Assembly (NCBI GenBank): GCA_003640385.1
Contig: RCAB01000047.1
Location: 168,432-232,431 of the forward strand
DNA from: Setaria digitata
Taxonomy: Eukaryota; Nematoda; Chromadorea; Rhabditida; Setariidae
Length of the DNA stretch: 64,000 bases
Direction of reading: 5' to 3'
In this document: positions 25,587 through 40,000 of the stretch, in pieces
How positions within the stretch are numbered: position 1 is the first letter of the stretch
Layout: every line of letters starts with the position of its first letter
Position numbers and translations under genes: made by a program
The notes under the pieces: generated by a model
Databases searched by the model: none
What the model was told of the DNA's origin: nothing
The model's input: only the letters and a program-made list of their open reading frames with translations

Positions 25587-28500
25587 TATCATTAACGCAT
25601 TCAAGTTTCATTTTTCTGATTCTTTAATTAGAGCTATTTTCTCTTTTACAATAGCATCACTTTTATAGCATTCCGTTGCACTTCTGCGAAGTTCCATCCT
25701 TTTCGTGATAACTTTTTCCTATTGTATGCGGCCGGTTCCTCTGTGTACCATAAGATTTTCGACACGAAATTTTCTTACTCTTCTTTTTCAATTTCAATTC
25801 CTTCGACTTGTCGATAGCTATATTAGCTTAATAAAATTTTAATAGCAGGATGACCAGATATTAGCCAAAAAAAAAGTACTCAAAGTATTCTTGGGTAGGT
25901 GACACACTATCCCGTGGCATAAAAGAAAAGGAACTATAAGTTTATCCCTACAAAATGATTCGTTTTAATCAGAGATGACACACTGAATAGATTTAAAGAG
26001 ATATTCTTTTAGGCATTTCCTCTTTTAGTTGCAATACTTTCTATCATCACATATCATATCAAGTTATCAATTAGCGAAATAGTTGTTTGACATAATTGTT
26101 TACTGTTTCAGGGTGTAGTTGCTGTAATGAGGGAATTTCAATGAATAAAAAAAAAAAAATACGATTTTGTATCTGATATATTCGACAAATAGTATAACTT
26201 ACTGGATAATGAATACCCCAATCTCCCAGTTAACGATAAAATAAGATGAAGTATTTTTTAGTTCGAGTAAAAGAAAATGTTAAATATGAGTATTGTTCGC
26301 TGCGCTCACGAACTTGAATGTTTTCGTGATGAAGTATTTGAAAGATTTCTTTTTATTGGTTTTTAAATTTTGAAGTACAGTAACAAACGGTATAATAATT
26401 CTCCATTTTTTGTGAAATTTTGTTATGAGGATAGTTGGTGGCTGCTCAACCGGTTGATCACTAAATCAATTGGCCAAGAAGCCAGCGGTTTTTATTCTTG
26501 CTTACCACGTTCCATCAAAAAGCAGATATATCAAAGGAAAGTATATTTTACTGTCTATCCACTTTAACTTCTTTCCCATTTAGATCACAGAATCACTTTC
26601 ACCTTCTCCTGTGAATCATGGCATTTGTCATCTTCACAGTCCCTCAATACGTCTCCAGTAATACAGTATTCATTCCATCCTGGAAAAAGAGGAAGTGGAA
26701 AAAGGACGAAATGCACTGCTCCTTTTTCTCAGGAAAAAAAAAAAAAAGAAAAACTGCAGGAACCCTTATTATGTTTTAAGGATGACCCTTTTTTTATACT
26801 GCACAATTAAAGTTATTTTGAAATTTAATTCGTAAAATTCCGGCTATTACGAGTTGGCGATATCGAGAAGATAAAGCTTTAGTGCTAGGATAAACCAGCA
26901 GTACTGTTAACTGATGGAATGTTTGAAATTTCAGACTTATAAGTGGAATTCCCCGAATATACGCAATTCGATTATTCTGTCTAGTTTCATATATCGAACT
27001 GCACACCGTAGCTAAATACTGTAAAGATGGTTAGATTATTCAAAAAGCATTAATAGTAGTATCAGAAAGCAAGTACTGTTAACGAGTTAGTGATAAAGCA
27101 GTTAGTTTACCGAACACTGAGGAAGTGATGAATTAGAGGAAATAAGCTTCAACAGGTGGTAGGATCGATGCTTCCGCTTTGCAAGATTTTGATAAATTAT
27201 TGGCATGACGTTGTCTTCGCAGAATGGTCATAATCTGTGGGATCAGTGAATGATCGTAACATTTACCTGAGGTCAGGTTAAGTAGGGAACAGCCTTTTAC
27301 CTATCAACAAGAGCGTAAATAAATATCTGATTGTTGGATTCCCCAGCAATTCATACTTTTCTCTCTTTGCTGAAACTCCCCTTACTTCTTCGTCTGCTTG
27401 TCTGTTTTCATTTATGGAAATGATTCTCTCTGCCCGATGTTCTTTTTGTGCAATGTTTTTTTCCATTCATTTCATTCTCATTACTCTATGACTTGACCTT
27501 TGACACAGGTGTCATTTTATCGATTATTGAGAAATTTTGCATATTGTTTCACAATTCTTCCTGCAGAAGATTTTGGAAACAGAAATATGGTGTCATGGAA
27601 ACTATAGCTATCAAGCTTTTGACTGATTCGCAAGCACTTTCGTAAATTTCAGTTCATAGTAAGTCAACTCTTTCAAACTAAAGTGGTTGTTGCATAAGAA
27701 GGAAGGTGCCGGTACTTTTATTCCACCTATTGATTCTATGTGACGTGGTAACTGGTAGACCGCTCTTTGTAGCTTTTTTTTTAGAAGATCCGATGCACTG
27801 TATCAAAAATTAATTGGTTAAATTGGCTCTTATGGGCATTTTTTTCTTTTTCTTTTTTGTTTTTTGATCAGTATTTCTTCTGTTGAGATGTCTAAAGTGT
27901 CAACTGATCTTGATGAGAGCTTAATGAACCGATGAGAAGACTGAACAAACTAAGTGAAAATGAAAGCTGTTTCAATTTAATGCTTGCTTTGATAACTATC
28001 TAAGCCCGGACATCAATATTATGCAAAATGAGATGTTTTCGGAATATTGCTTCAGTGATTTCCCATTCGATCCATCGATTTTTTATACTGATATTTAACA
28101 AGTTACGAGTCTATTTGGATTAGCCGCATGCGAGACTGTTTTGTAGCGACCCGTTCCATTTGTGATATAGCTCATAACTGTTTATTCTGTGCAATTGAAA
28201 TATGATGAAATAAGCCTGTTAGGATTGCTGGTGGATTTATAGATAGAGTAGGACTTATAGACAATTTTATACTTATGGATTTAATTTATAGACAGATCAT
28301 GATGGCTTTTTGTGTAGCTGCTCATTTTCTACTTCCTACTGATCTTCGAAGTCTTTCAATAGCTCCTGCAACTGACAAAATCTACACGTGTATGTGAACA
28401 TACGTGTGTGTACGCTTACCCACGCGCGTATGCTCTATATGCGCATTTCCGAAAAGTTCTATACAGTGCTGAATTGTGTTTGCTGTTGAAATTACACTTG

Positions 28501-29775
28501 AATAAAAGATAAAGAGGCGACGTATCTATTGGCTTAAGTTCGTTCTCGCCACTCGAGGCAATCAAGTCAGGTCGTTTGCTTGGAAGTGCAACCAGCAGTG
28601 CCTCTTTCCTTTTTTTCCAAGTTCTTGCAGCATTTGATATCCTTTTTCTTTTTCACTCACACAGAAAAAAAATCAGTAAAGTTTTGCAATTATAAAAGAA
28701 ATGGAGAAATTGCGTTTAACTACTCCCGCTGTAGCCACGTAAATCCCTTCAGCTCTACGTACGTGTCATGGAAATATACCGCTTCCAGGATCATGCCAAA
28801 TATCAGTGTTGTAAAAGTGTTTATCCCTAATTGAGTGATGATGGTCGCTAATGGATAAATAAATTTATTTATGTGGTTATGTGTATTTCGTCTTTCTGCG
28901 CTTTTCTTCTTTCTTTCTTTGCAAAGAGAACGGATTGGAGGGGAGGATGTGTCGGTCTGCATGGTTGGAGCTTATCAGTGAGTGCTTAGGTTCCTCTACT
29001 TCAATTCTCAAATTACTATTTGCCGAATATTTTTTACATAACTAAATCTTAGTAATAGAAATACTTCTTTCTGTAGAGGGCTGAACTAATTTCTTAACCA
29101 TTAAAGAACTTCAATATTTTAAGTTTTTTGATAATGAAAATCAGAATAACTGAAATATCAGCGTTGTCATAATATCATGCTTATATCTAGCCAACATGTT
29201 ATTTCTTAACTTCATCTTGATCTAGAAGTTTCTGCACAAGAACTGTGCTAACATTTCTTGTAAAGCCATTTTTTATTTGTCAAAACCAATTTTACATGAG
29301 CTGAAAGAGTCCATCAGTAACTTTTTCTTATCATTTGATATTTTCGTCACTGTTAATTGTAGTGACCGTAACCTTCAATTTCTAATCGTCAAAAGAAGCT
29401 GCCTAAGTCTGTCTCCTAGTGTAAACAATTGAAAATGCGAACTGGTTGAAAATCTTCAGGAAAAACTCCTAACGTAGTCATTAAATCCATTTGCAACGAA
29501 GTTTTCGTGAACAGGAATAGTTTTACGATTTATAAAGCATGAAAGAGAGGTGAGAGATCTTTCCAGTGAATAAGAAAAGTCTTTTTCGTGAGATGCAAGA
29601 ATTGGCGAATGATTTGTTACCAAACATTATTTTTGTAACAGTTTTTTTAAATTTCTGAGCATGGGCTTTAGAAAGCGTACAATTTATCACGAATTCTGTG
29701 TACTCGTTTCATGCTTTAAACACGCGTCACGTAGGAAAATGTCGTTCGATCTTGTCTACTTATTAAGGAAGTAAA

Positions 29776-29782
29776 TTTTCAG
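29776..29782 (+). promoter_or_regulatory. Candidate spliced-leader acceptor ahead of the ZCCHC24-like start codon
   Basis: ATTTTCAG stands 14 bases before the ATG at 29797 with no obvious donor for a 5' exon upstream. In nematodes this arrangement is typical of trans-splicing of a spliced leader onto the first exon. An ordinary 5' UTR intron is the alternative. Confidence 0.45.
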
Positions 29783-29796
29783 GTGAGTGAGCCAAA

Positions 29797-32205
<2,409 letters not shown>

Positions 32206-34776
32206 ATGACAAACGATGCGACGCTTTTACTCAACTCTCAGAACATGAGAAGTCAAAAAAAAAGGCGGGGAATCAGGAACCGCCATGCGTGTTTACGATC
32301 AAGCATACCGGGCGGCAACTACAAAAACTACCGCCACAAGAGATATTTGCGTGGTTAGCTGTTTTCAATATCTTAATTAAAAAGTTATTAATATGTCAAT
32401 AATCTGTATATTTTGATCACCAGACATGAATTTCGGATTGTTTCTTTCGCATCATCTGGATTTCATTACAATGGCATCTTTCTCTTAAAGCTAGCTTGTT
32501 TGTTGCATTTTTTCAACTATTTCACTGTTTAAACGATATTTTTATTCGCATGGATGATGAAAAGAAATTAAATTAAGTATGAGCTTCACTTCAAGATCAC
32601 TTGCTTTTCGTGCCTTTTCCGGTTAAATGATTCATGCACAGTTTAAAGTGTTTTTGTATGCTATTATACGTTTGATTAAAACTGTGAGAGAAAACAGATG
32701 CATATTATCTCGAGATTTTCAAAAACGAAAAGCAAATATCGATTTTTTTAAATCCAAGATTTTTGGTAGTAATTTTTTTTCAGTTCTCCTCTATTTCTTG
32801 ATAGCCACCGCGTACTACTACTTCGTTTAGTAACTGCAGTAGGGTTTTCGAAGTGTTTTACATGTTTATATTTTATAACACGGTCAAAACCACAGGCGGG
32901 GTTTTTTTTTTTTTTTTTTTTGTAAAATTTTTCGGCATCCTGTTATTGGTTATTTGCTGTAAGTAAACTATATAACGTTATAGCTTGGGCATGAATTAAA
33001 AGTCGATATCCATCAGGGTTATTTTCGTTTTTCTTTTTTTTTCCTCAAAAATTTTTGGGTACGAGAAAGTTTTTTATAACACTTAAATTTGAGACAGGGA
33101 GAAGAGTATCAGGGACCTTGACCCAAAAATTCCCTTTCATTTTCAACATGCGTTTTCAGATGTGGTTAAAAAAAAAAAAAAAAAAAACTACATTATATTA
33201 GTGATCTTAATGAATGCACATATAATTTACTATCTTGTCAGCTTGTAATTTGGATAACGTTCGAGTAATCGTGTTTGGAAAGTGTTATAATTTTTGACCT
33301 GATAAAACAACATTTTCTTTTTTATTATAAAATCTCAAGGGATTAATTATTTTCCACAAAACAATGAATTTATCCTTACTTCTGTATAGTATTTTGGTGT
33401 TTTTATTATGCGCACTGTGTTAAAATTGATTTATATGATTCCTGTAATATATATAAAACATCCGTAGTGTAAGCAAATACCTATACCATTGAATAGATTT
33501 AGAAGGTAAGATAACTTATATATGCATAAAATCCAGATCATTATTAGAAGGTGAATGAATGGTAGAGTGAAGTGAGAAAAATCGAGTAGATTTGGTCAAA
33601 TCGAAAACCGAATACCATTGATTCGTTCGAATAGTTTTGTTTTTCAAAGATCTTGGTATTTGATAAGGTTAATTAATCTCTTTAAGAACGATACTTGTTA
33701 ATTAAATGGTTAATTAATGCTCTATTTACTTTCAACTAACTATGAGTACACTGGAAAAACTAATGAGAAATTGCTGGACTGATTGAAACAGTTTGGTATA
33801 TTGAACGATTTGGAGCGTTCAAAAGATTTGCAATCGAAGGGCATTTAGGTTTCAAAGTCTTCTCTAAAATTAGTATTAAAGCGTAAAACGGATTTTATGC
33901 CTGTATAGCTGTCCAGTTTTCAATATCTTCTGTTTGTTTGTTCATGAGTGGGAAAGCACCAATTTGCTTTCGTTGTTGCGGTATACTTCGCATTGTGTAG
34001 TTCTCATGACTGTATATTTGAATAAAGGTCTTATTGTTACCTATGTTTTCTTTCTCTTCCCCGCAAAAGACAAAGCTTTCCGATCAGCTGATATTTGAAA
34101 CAGACCACCTTAAAGTGAAACAAAAAAGGATGTGTCCTAACTGCTTACTTCGAATTGCTAGTATATTTTTTTTCCGGAATCCTCCTGAATATTCTATGTG
34201 TGTGTAATGGGAGATTAGCTCTATTATTTAAGAGACGAAGAGATTATCGCTGTTTCGCTGTTAAAGAAATAGATCCCATGTAAACTCAATCAGGAAAGAA
34301 GTTTTCTCGGAATTATAAGATGTATTTGTGGTAACATTTGCTTTGGCTTCTCTGTTATGACTGTCAAAGTTCGTCGAGTGTAGCAGGTGAACTTTTTACA
34401 AATAAGCGTTATAACCTAGAAACGAATGATCCAAACGTGTTATCTTGATTTGCGATAGAGAAAAATGGCAGGAAATAATCAGGTAAATCAAATTGAGTTT
34501 ATTTAAAACACTTTTTTTTCGAAAAAAAAAAAAAAAGAAAGGAAAACAGTGACTTGCTACTGTAATAACTACGTCGTCGAAGGTATTGGACAGTGTGATA
34601 CAATTTAGTTGGGAGTGATGATAAGTGATGATTTTGGGGCAGTAACTGATGTGGAAAAAAGATGCTTAGATAGTTTAAAATGAGGTAATTTTAAATGAGT
34701 ATGAGTTTTTCTGGCTAGAGATTTTTTTCCTCAAAGAATGGAATATTTGCTGGAAGAGAAAAGCTTTTTGTGGAGT
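32206..34776. other. Intergenic region after the ZCCHC24-like gene
   Basis: It holds the 3' UTR of the ZCCHC24-like gene and, at its right edge, the 3' end of the minus-strand gene at 34777. Homopolymers occur at 32907 (T), 33170 (A) and 34520 (A). The small open frame at 32627-32830 has no splice sites or homology that I can see. I see no gene. Confidence 0.5.
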
Positions 34777-35602
34777 TTACTCAGAGCTACTTGAGGAGGA
34801 ATCCTGACGACGAATGGTATTATAATAGCTTTTTGGGAATTTTGCGATTATCTCCATCATGTCGAGTACCATTTCACGGAAATTAGCTGGTGGCAGCAGA
34901 GCAAGTGGACTAGCCGACGCAGCAACAATGAATTCACGTGAATAGACCAAGCGAACATCCAGATGACCATCTTCGCGACGACGTGTTACTACCGTACTTC
35001 CACCACTTGGATCAGTATAAGTGACACTCACCTGTAATGAATTTTCATTGCTTTTCTCTTTATTTACTAATTAATGTTCGTTCCCTTTGTGTCCGATGAT
35101 TATCATTTGCTAATAAGTTTGTTGTTCTGATTTAAAATTGCACCACCTCCGGCCAACAGTTGAGATTTTGATATTCATGTTGAATTTAGACGATTAAACT
35201 TGCAATTTTCTGTGCGGAATGATTGCTGTTTATGCTAGAAAGCAGCGAATCCGTGTTAATATCAGACAGCGTGCAAGCTGAATCTCTCGTATGTGGGCGA
35301 ACTTGGCGTCGGCGTCGGAGATGATGTTCGTCGACTAAGGCTGGCATATATCCAAACGGTTGAGGAGGTATTTCGCCGAAAATCATGTCCATCTGGATGA
35401 AAAGGATTTTGTTATAGAACTTTTTTATTGCTAACAGCATGCTGACATGATATGGCTTCCGTTGCTTGTTAAAACGAAATTTAACTGACATTTGGAGCGG
35501 CAACGGGAAGTCGCGGTGTGGGTGCAGTAATGGCCGCAAATCCATGACCCAGTAGCCAGTTCATTGTCGAAGGTCTCATTCTTATGGGTCTTATTGGAGC
35601 GA
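34777..35602 (-). CDS. Unrecognised small protein; needs a GC-AG intron (5' end uncertain)
   Basis: Minus-strand exons 35602-35490, 35392-35204 and 35031-34777 join in phase. The reading has a proline-rich start (ITAPTPRLPVAAP), a basic stretch RRRRQVRP, an apparently folded last exon (GHLDVRLVYSREFIVAASAS, then FREMVLDMMEIIAKFPKSYY), and a poly-Ser tail before the stop. The middle exon has a stop if read through; its only phase-0 exit is GCAAGT at 35203-35198, a classical GC donor context. The first exon needs two bases from upstream. A mini-exon with ATG near 36007 (six codons, ending at GTTAGA) would fit in phase but is unproven; an internal ATG is also possible. I recognise no family. Confidence 0.6.
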
Positions 35603-37031
35603 CTGAAATTCCATGCACTTTAAATGGAATCAATTCCGTTCTGGATGAGGTCTGCTGTTTTATGTATTCCGTTTACAGAAGATCAATTCTTTTTTTTATT
35701 GTTGAAGTATGCTTTTAAGTGAACTTGAAAGAACAAATTTGTCGAAAATTAATATAGAATAATCCGTATGATTTTGTAATTAACTGATCTTTTCAAGCGA
35801 TTTTTTTTTTTTTTTTTAAATTTGTGCATTTGACGGACTTCAGTTATGAATTAGTTAGATTGATTTTCTAATTTCCTTCCTAAATGGTGTTTAAAACTGG
35901 CAGAAACTTTGCTGATAGACTGCAGACTTTTAAGCCGTTCAATTTAACTCTTTTAGGTGGTAACACAGAAGTAATGGCGAACTCTAACCAGGGTGCACAA
36001 GGGACATGTTCGCGGGGCACAATTTAAACAGATCCGGATGAATATTCATTTTAAACAACCGGAAGACGATTAACAACAGCGAATAATGTGAAATGAATGA
36101 ATTTGAACAGAAATAATGAGCTCTTAAAAAGAAATTTTGTGCCGTTACACAAATTATGCAAATTCTTCACATGAGGCATTCAAAAATCTTTACAAATCGT
36201 TAATTTTCCTTGAATTGCTTCGGAAGAATGGCTACACGATACATCATCAAAAAAGTTCTTTTTCTTATGGCTATGTAGTGGAAAGGTATCGTTCCTACAT
36301 AGTTTACCGTAAAACTGATCAAAACCTGCTCTTTATCTTGTTAAAAGAATTGTTCCAGAATTGTATTTTTTGCTTATTTATGCTACACCTTAAGCATTAA
36401 AGAGAGTCAAAAAGAAGAAACAATAGTATTAATTAATTAAGAACAATGTTTTATACATCCAGTCAAGATAGCCTAATGCATAAAAGTTCTATTGTTGATG
36501 AACAATTCCGGGCTCAAATTACATGGATTAGTTTTGGTATCAAAATTTGTAACAATGAATCTCATGCACATTGTGATGAATATTTAAGTATCTTAGTTCA
36601 TAACATCATAAGTGCTTCCACCAACTATATATAGGATATATAAGATAGAAGGGTGGGATTACTTAAATGTTACTTTGAAGAGTTCCAGTAACATCAGCTC
36701 CACGTCTTGATCGCCTGAATAACCTTTGTTAGTAGTTAAGAAGAGATTATTTCTCCCCTGATACCGCTTCTAGCATCATTATCCAGGTAATTTCAGATTT
36801 GTACCAAACTAGTTTCTCGTTTTATTTTGTTTCTAGCAGATTAATTTTGAAAAATCTAGAAATAACATCACAGGGAAGTTTGTAAAAATGAATGAATTTT
36901 TGTTTGTACATTATGAATGTTTGTACATTATTGTTTTGTACGTGTATGAAATGTGTGGTGAGACAATTGCTAATGAAGATTTTATATTTGAGACGTGAGA
37001 AAGAATCATTTTTTTTTTTTTTTTTTTGATT
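35603..37031. other. Region between the small minus-strand gene and the GPCR gene
   Basis: It probably holds the 5' end of the 34.8-35.6 kb gene (a candidate mini-exon near 35986-36007) and the 3' UTR of the GPCR. Open frames at 36137-36400 and 36446-36634 on the plus strand look random. A run of 18 T lies at 37010-37027, close to the GPCR stop codon. Confidence 0.4.
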
Positions 37032-40000
37032 TTAAAAAGAAGTGGTAGTGTGATTACGGGTTCGCTGTGAGCGGGAACACGGTATGTCCAGCGTTGATAG
37101 GATGGTGATTGATGGTAACGTGATAATATCACATGCTGATTTAGCACGTCCAGTGAAGCGCCCAAAGCTTAATGTCTCATCAGGTGAATGTAATTTCACC
37201 CGTGATTTTAGAGTACTTTGTGTTACACTCCGAATTCGTTCATACCGTTGACGACATGGTAAAACGAGAAGTTGACGGAATGCGCGTCGATACTTCTGAC
37301 TGTAGACAATATAGATTAGGGGATTTAACGAAGATGATAATAGTGATAACCACTGGAAAATTGGTCGCAATACCTGGGATGCAAATTGGAATGTTGTTGT
37401 ACTGTAGTCCTTGGTAAGGAAGAAATAGGAATAGATTCCTGGAAGATATAAGTTTTAACATATTTGAATTTTTATTTGAAAGTCTGAAAATCCAAGTTTG
37501 AAAATTCACTTAAAAGTGACCGTAGATGAAATATTGAGCTGAAAGTATGGCTTCATTCCTCAGAGAGGCATCAAGAATATTCCAAATATGCTACATAATT
37601 CTTTATACCTGCAGAAAATTAAACTTTTAAAAAGTGAATTATTGTTATTCATAAATGCGTTAAAATCAACAAACCATGTAAAGGTAACCAGCACAGTGCA
37701 AAAACAATAATAACGGTAAGCATCATTTGTGCGACTCGTAATTTGATTCGTTCGTCACGAATCTAAAAACTAAAATCTCTTTGAAATTTCTTGAAATCTC
37801 AAAAGTTATTAAGTCTTTCCATGAGCTCAAAAACAATAATTTTACCTTAGCATTTATAGCCAAACTACGATGATTGGATACAGTGATAAAGATACGTGTA
37901 TAGAGAGCAGATATTAGAGTGAATGGTATGGTAAATGCGAGCAGTAAGTTCACAATAATAAAATTAATTGTTTCGTCTTGCGTTGCGATACACAGGCGTG
38001 CCACCAAGGTACCATTCGGTGGATCCAGTGTAAATAATATCTAAAGTGAATATTTTCCCGGTGTATTATTCGAATTAACGAGTTTATTCTTACAGCTTCC
38101 CAATGTTTAGGCCATTAGTGCTGACAGTTAGAAAAATTAAAGCTTATTAAAATATTTGTGAAATAAGTTAAGAGTTGATTAATATCGCTTTCTTTTTTTT
38201 TTTTTCTCTCTGTCAACTATATGGAAATGAAGTGTAATTGTTTATGGCCAGAAACCTCATCATAGATGGCCAATGTTGGAGCGGCAAGCACCCCACTGAG
38301 CATCCAGATTCCTGCAATGACATAGAGTGTCCATCGGGAATCCCAGACAGCATATTTCATCGTATGGCAAATTGCTAAGTAACGATCAGCTGTAACTGCA
38401 ACCAAAGTAAAGATTGAAGCACAGGAAGTAGTCGAATTAATCCATGTTGACATTTTACAACCTATTGCTCCAAGTTGCCATTCTGCAAAGTTTCACTAAT
38501 TTCAGGAAAGAGAAGATTACAAGTAAATGTTATAAAAATATTAGAAACAATTTCGAAAAATTATTTTTTTTTTTTTATGAAAGATTTAAGAGAAAAGAAT
38601 TTAGCATAGTCAATTATTGCGTCTTTGCAACATCGTTTATTTTCTCAGCGCAAACATTCAATGTTTAAATAGATACATTTACTGTCTGAGAAGTTTCGGA
38701 AGATCAGATAGGTCTATGTTAGGGAGGAAAACTTCTACATCAACCGATACTTGTTTTTCGTAGCATTCAAAATTGTCGAAAATTTTTAGTCTAATTAATT
38801 TTTGATATGTAAAGCTTACTTATGAACACAGTGAGGCCCTTCCTTCTCTTCATCATTTTTTCAACTGTCCGAATCTAATAAACTTTATGTTCTCTTTCTT
38901 TTTCGTTTAATTAACTTCCTTTCAATATTCTGTTGACACTTGCAAAGTACATTTAAAAAATTTCTAGAGTCTTTAAGAAAAAAAAAAAAAAAAACACTGC
39001 TTTCTACGTCGTTACTTCTCGACCTAATTAACTTCCTTTCTAGATCCAGGTAACATTTTGTTGCAGACTTTTAATTTTCTTAAAAAATGGATACTTTAGA
39101 TGACGTATGAATGATTATTTTGTTATTATAAAATGAGCTTTCGAAATAGTTGAAAATGCAAATAAAATGTAAGGTAAAATACTGTCTGAAATAATCAATT
39201 GTTTTATAGCCTAAAAAATTTTCTAGCTTTTCTGTAGATTACTTTTTTAAGTTTATTATGATCCATTAATAAGACCAATAACCATAGACAGGTTTCATCC
39301 TATGTGGGAAAAAGCTATTCATTCCAAATGACTGTGTTTCTTTATTTTGAACTTTAATGTCTTTCTTGTTCTAAAAAATTTCCCAGAATATCTTGGAACA
39401 CAGATTTGAACAGTAAAGTAGACTTTAATAAAGTCTCCGATCATAGCTTTAAGTTGCAATTGGTAAACTTTCTATACAAGGAAAGACTTAACGGTGGAAG
39501 ACAAGGAACTGGAAATGAATGAACATTTCTGTTAAAAAAGTTTGAGTAAGAAATTTTCTGCAGATTAGATTTCGAAAATCGAAGCTTAATTTAGAAAGCC
39601 AGCTTATCAGACATCTATCAAATGTTGCGTGGGAGGACAGTGCAGATGTTTAAAAAGCATTAATTTGAATTAATTTGTGTGTCTGTGTGTGTCAGTAGTA
39701 GGCAAAATGAAATAACTGAGTGCAGAAATTTCGATCCTTCTCATGCTTTGTTATAAGCGTATAAAAAATAAAATAACGATAATCAGTTAAGAATAGAATC
39801 CCTGGACATGATTTGATCGTTTCATCAAATGAATAATGTCAGAATATTGCTCAGCGATTTTCAAACAGACCAAAATGACTGGCTAATATTAAAATTTTTG
39901 TAGTTAAGGTCAGTCTAACTCATTCAAGAACTGAAGTAGAAGAGATGGATCAAAAAGAAAATAACTATTGGCATTACCGGTGTATAACACTTGAGAGATA

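Larger units (their letters stand above)
13625..29796. other. Long gene-poor region of about 16 kb
   Basis: No stretch here combines a long open frame, flanking splice sites in phase and protein-like composition. The longest open frames (for example 22344-22685 on the minus strand and 22655-23029 on the plus strand) have repetitive, hydrophobic or pyrimidine-driven translations and no recognisable domain. The region contains A/T homopolymers of 14-20 bases (16286, 17317, 18183, 18579, 19242), an imperfect foldback at 14035, a palindrome at 18880, a duplication with an N at 17503, and C/T-rich or degenerate TCA/ATC-rich tracts near 14300-14480 and 22680-23640. It may hold regulatory DNA for the flanking genes, unspliced non-coding RNAs, or genes too diverged to see. 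Confidence 0.6.

Noticed and set aside
36137..36634. Two + strand frames of 87 and 62 residues
   Set aside because: AT-driven composition, no splice context, and they lie in the probable 3' flank of the GPCR.
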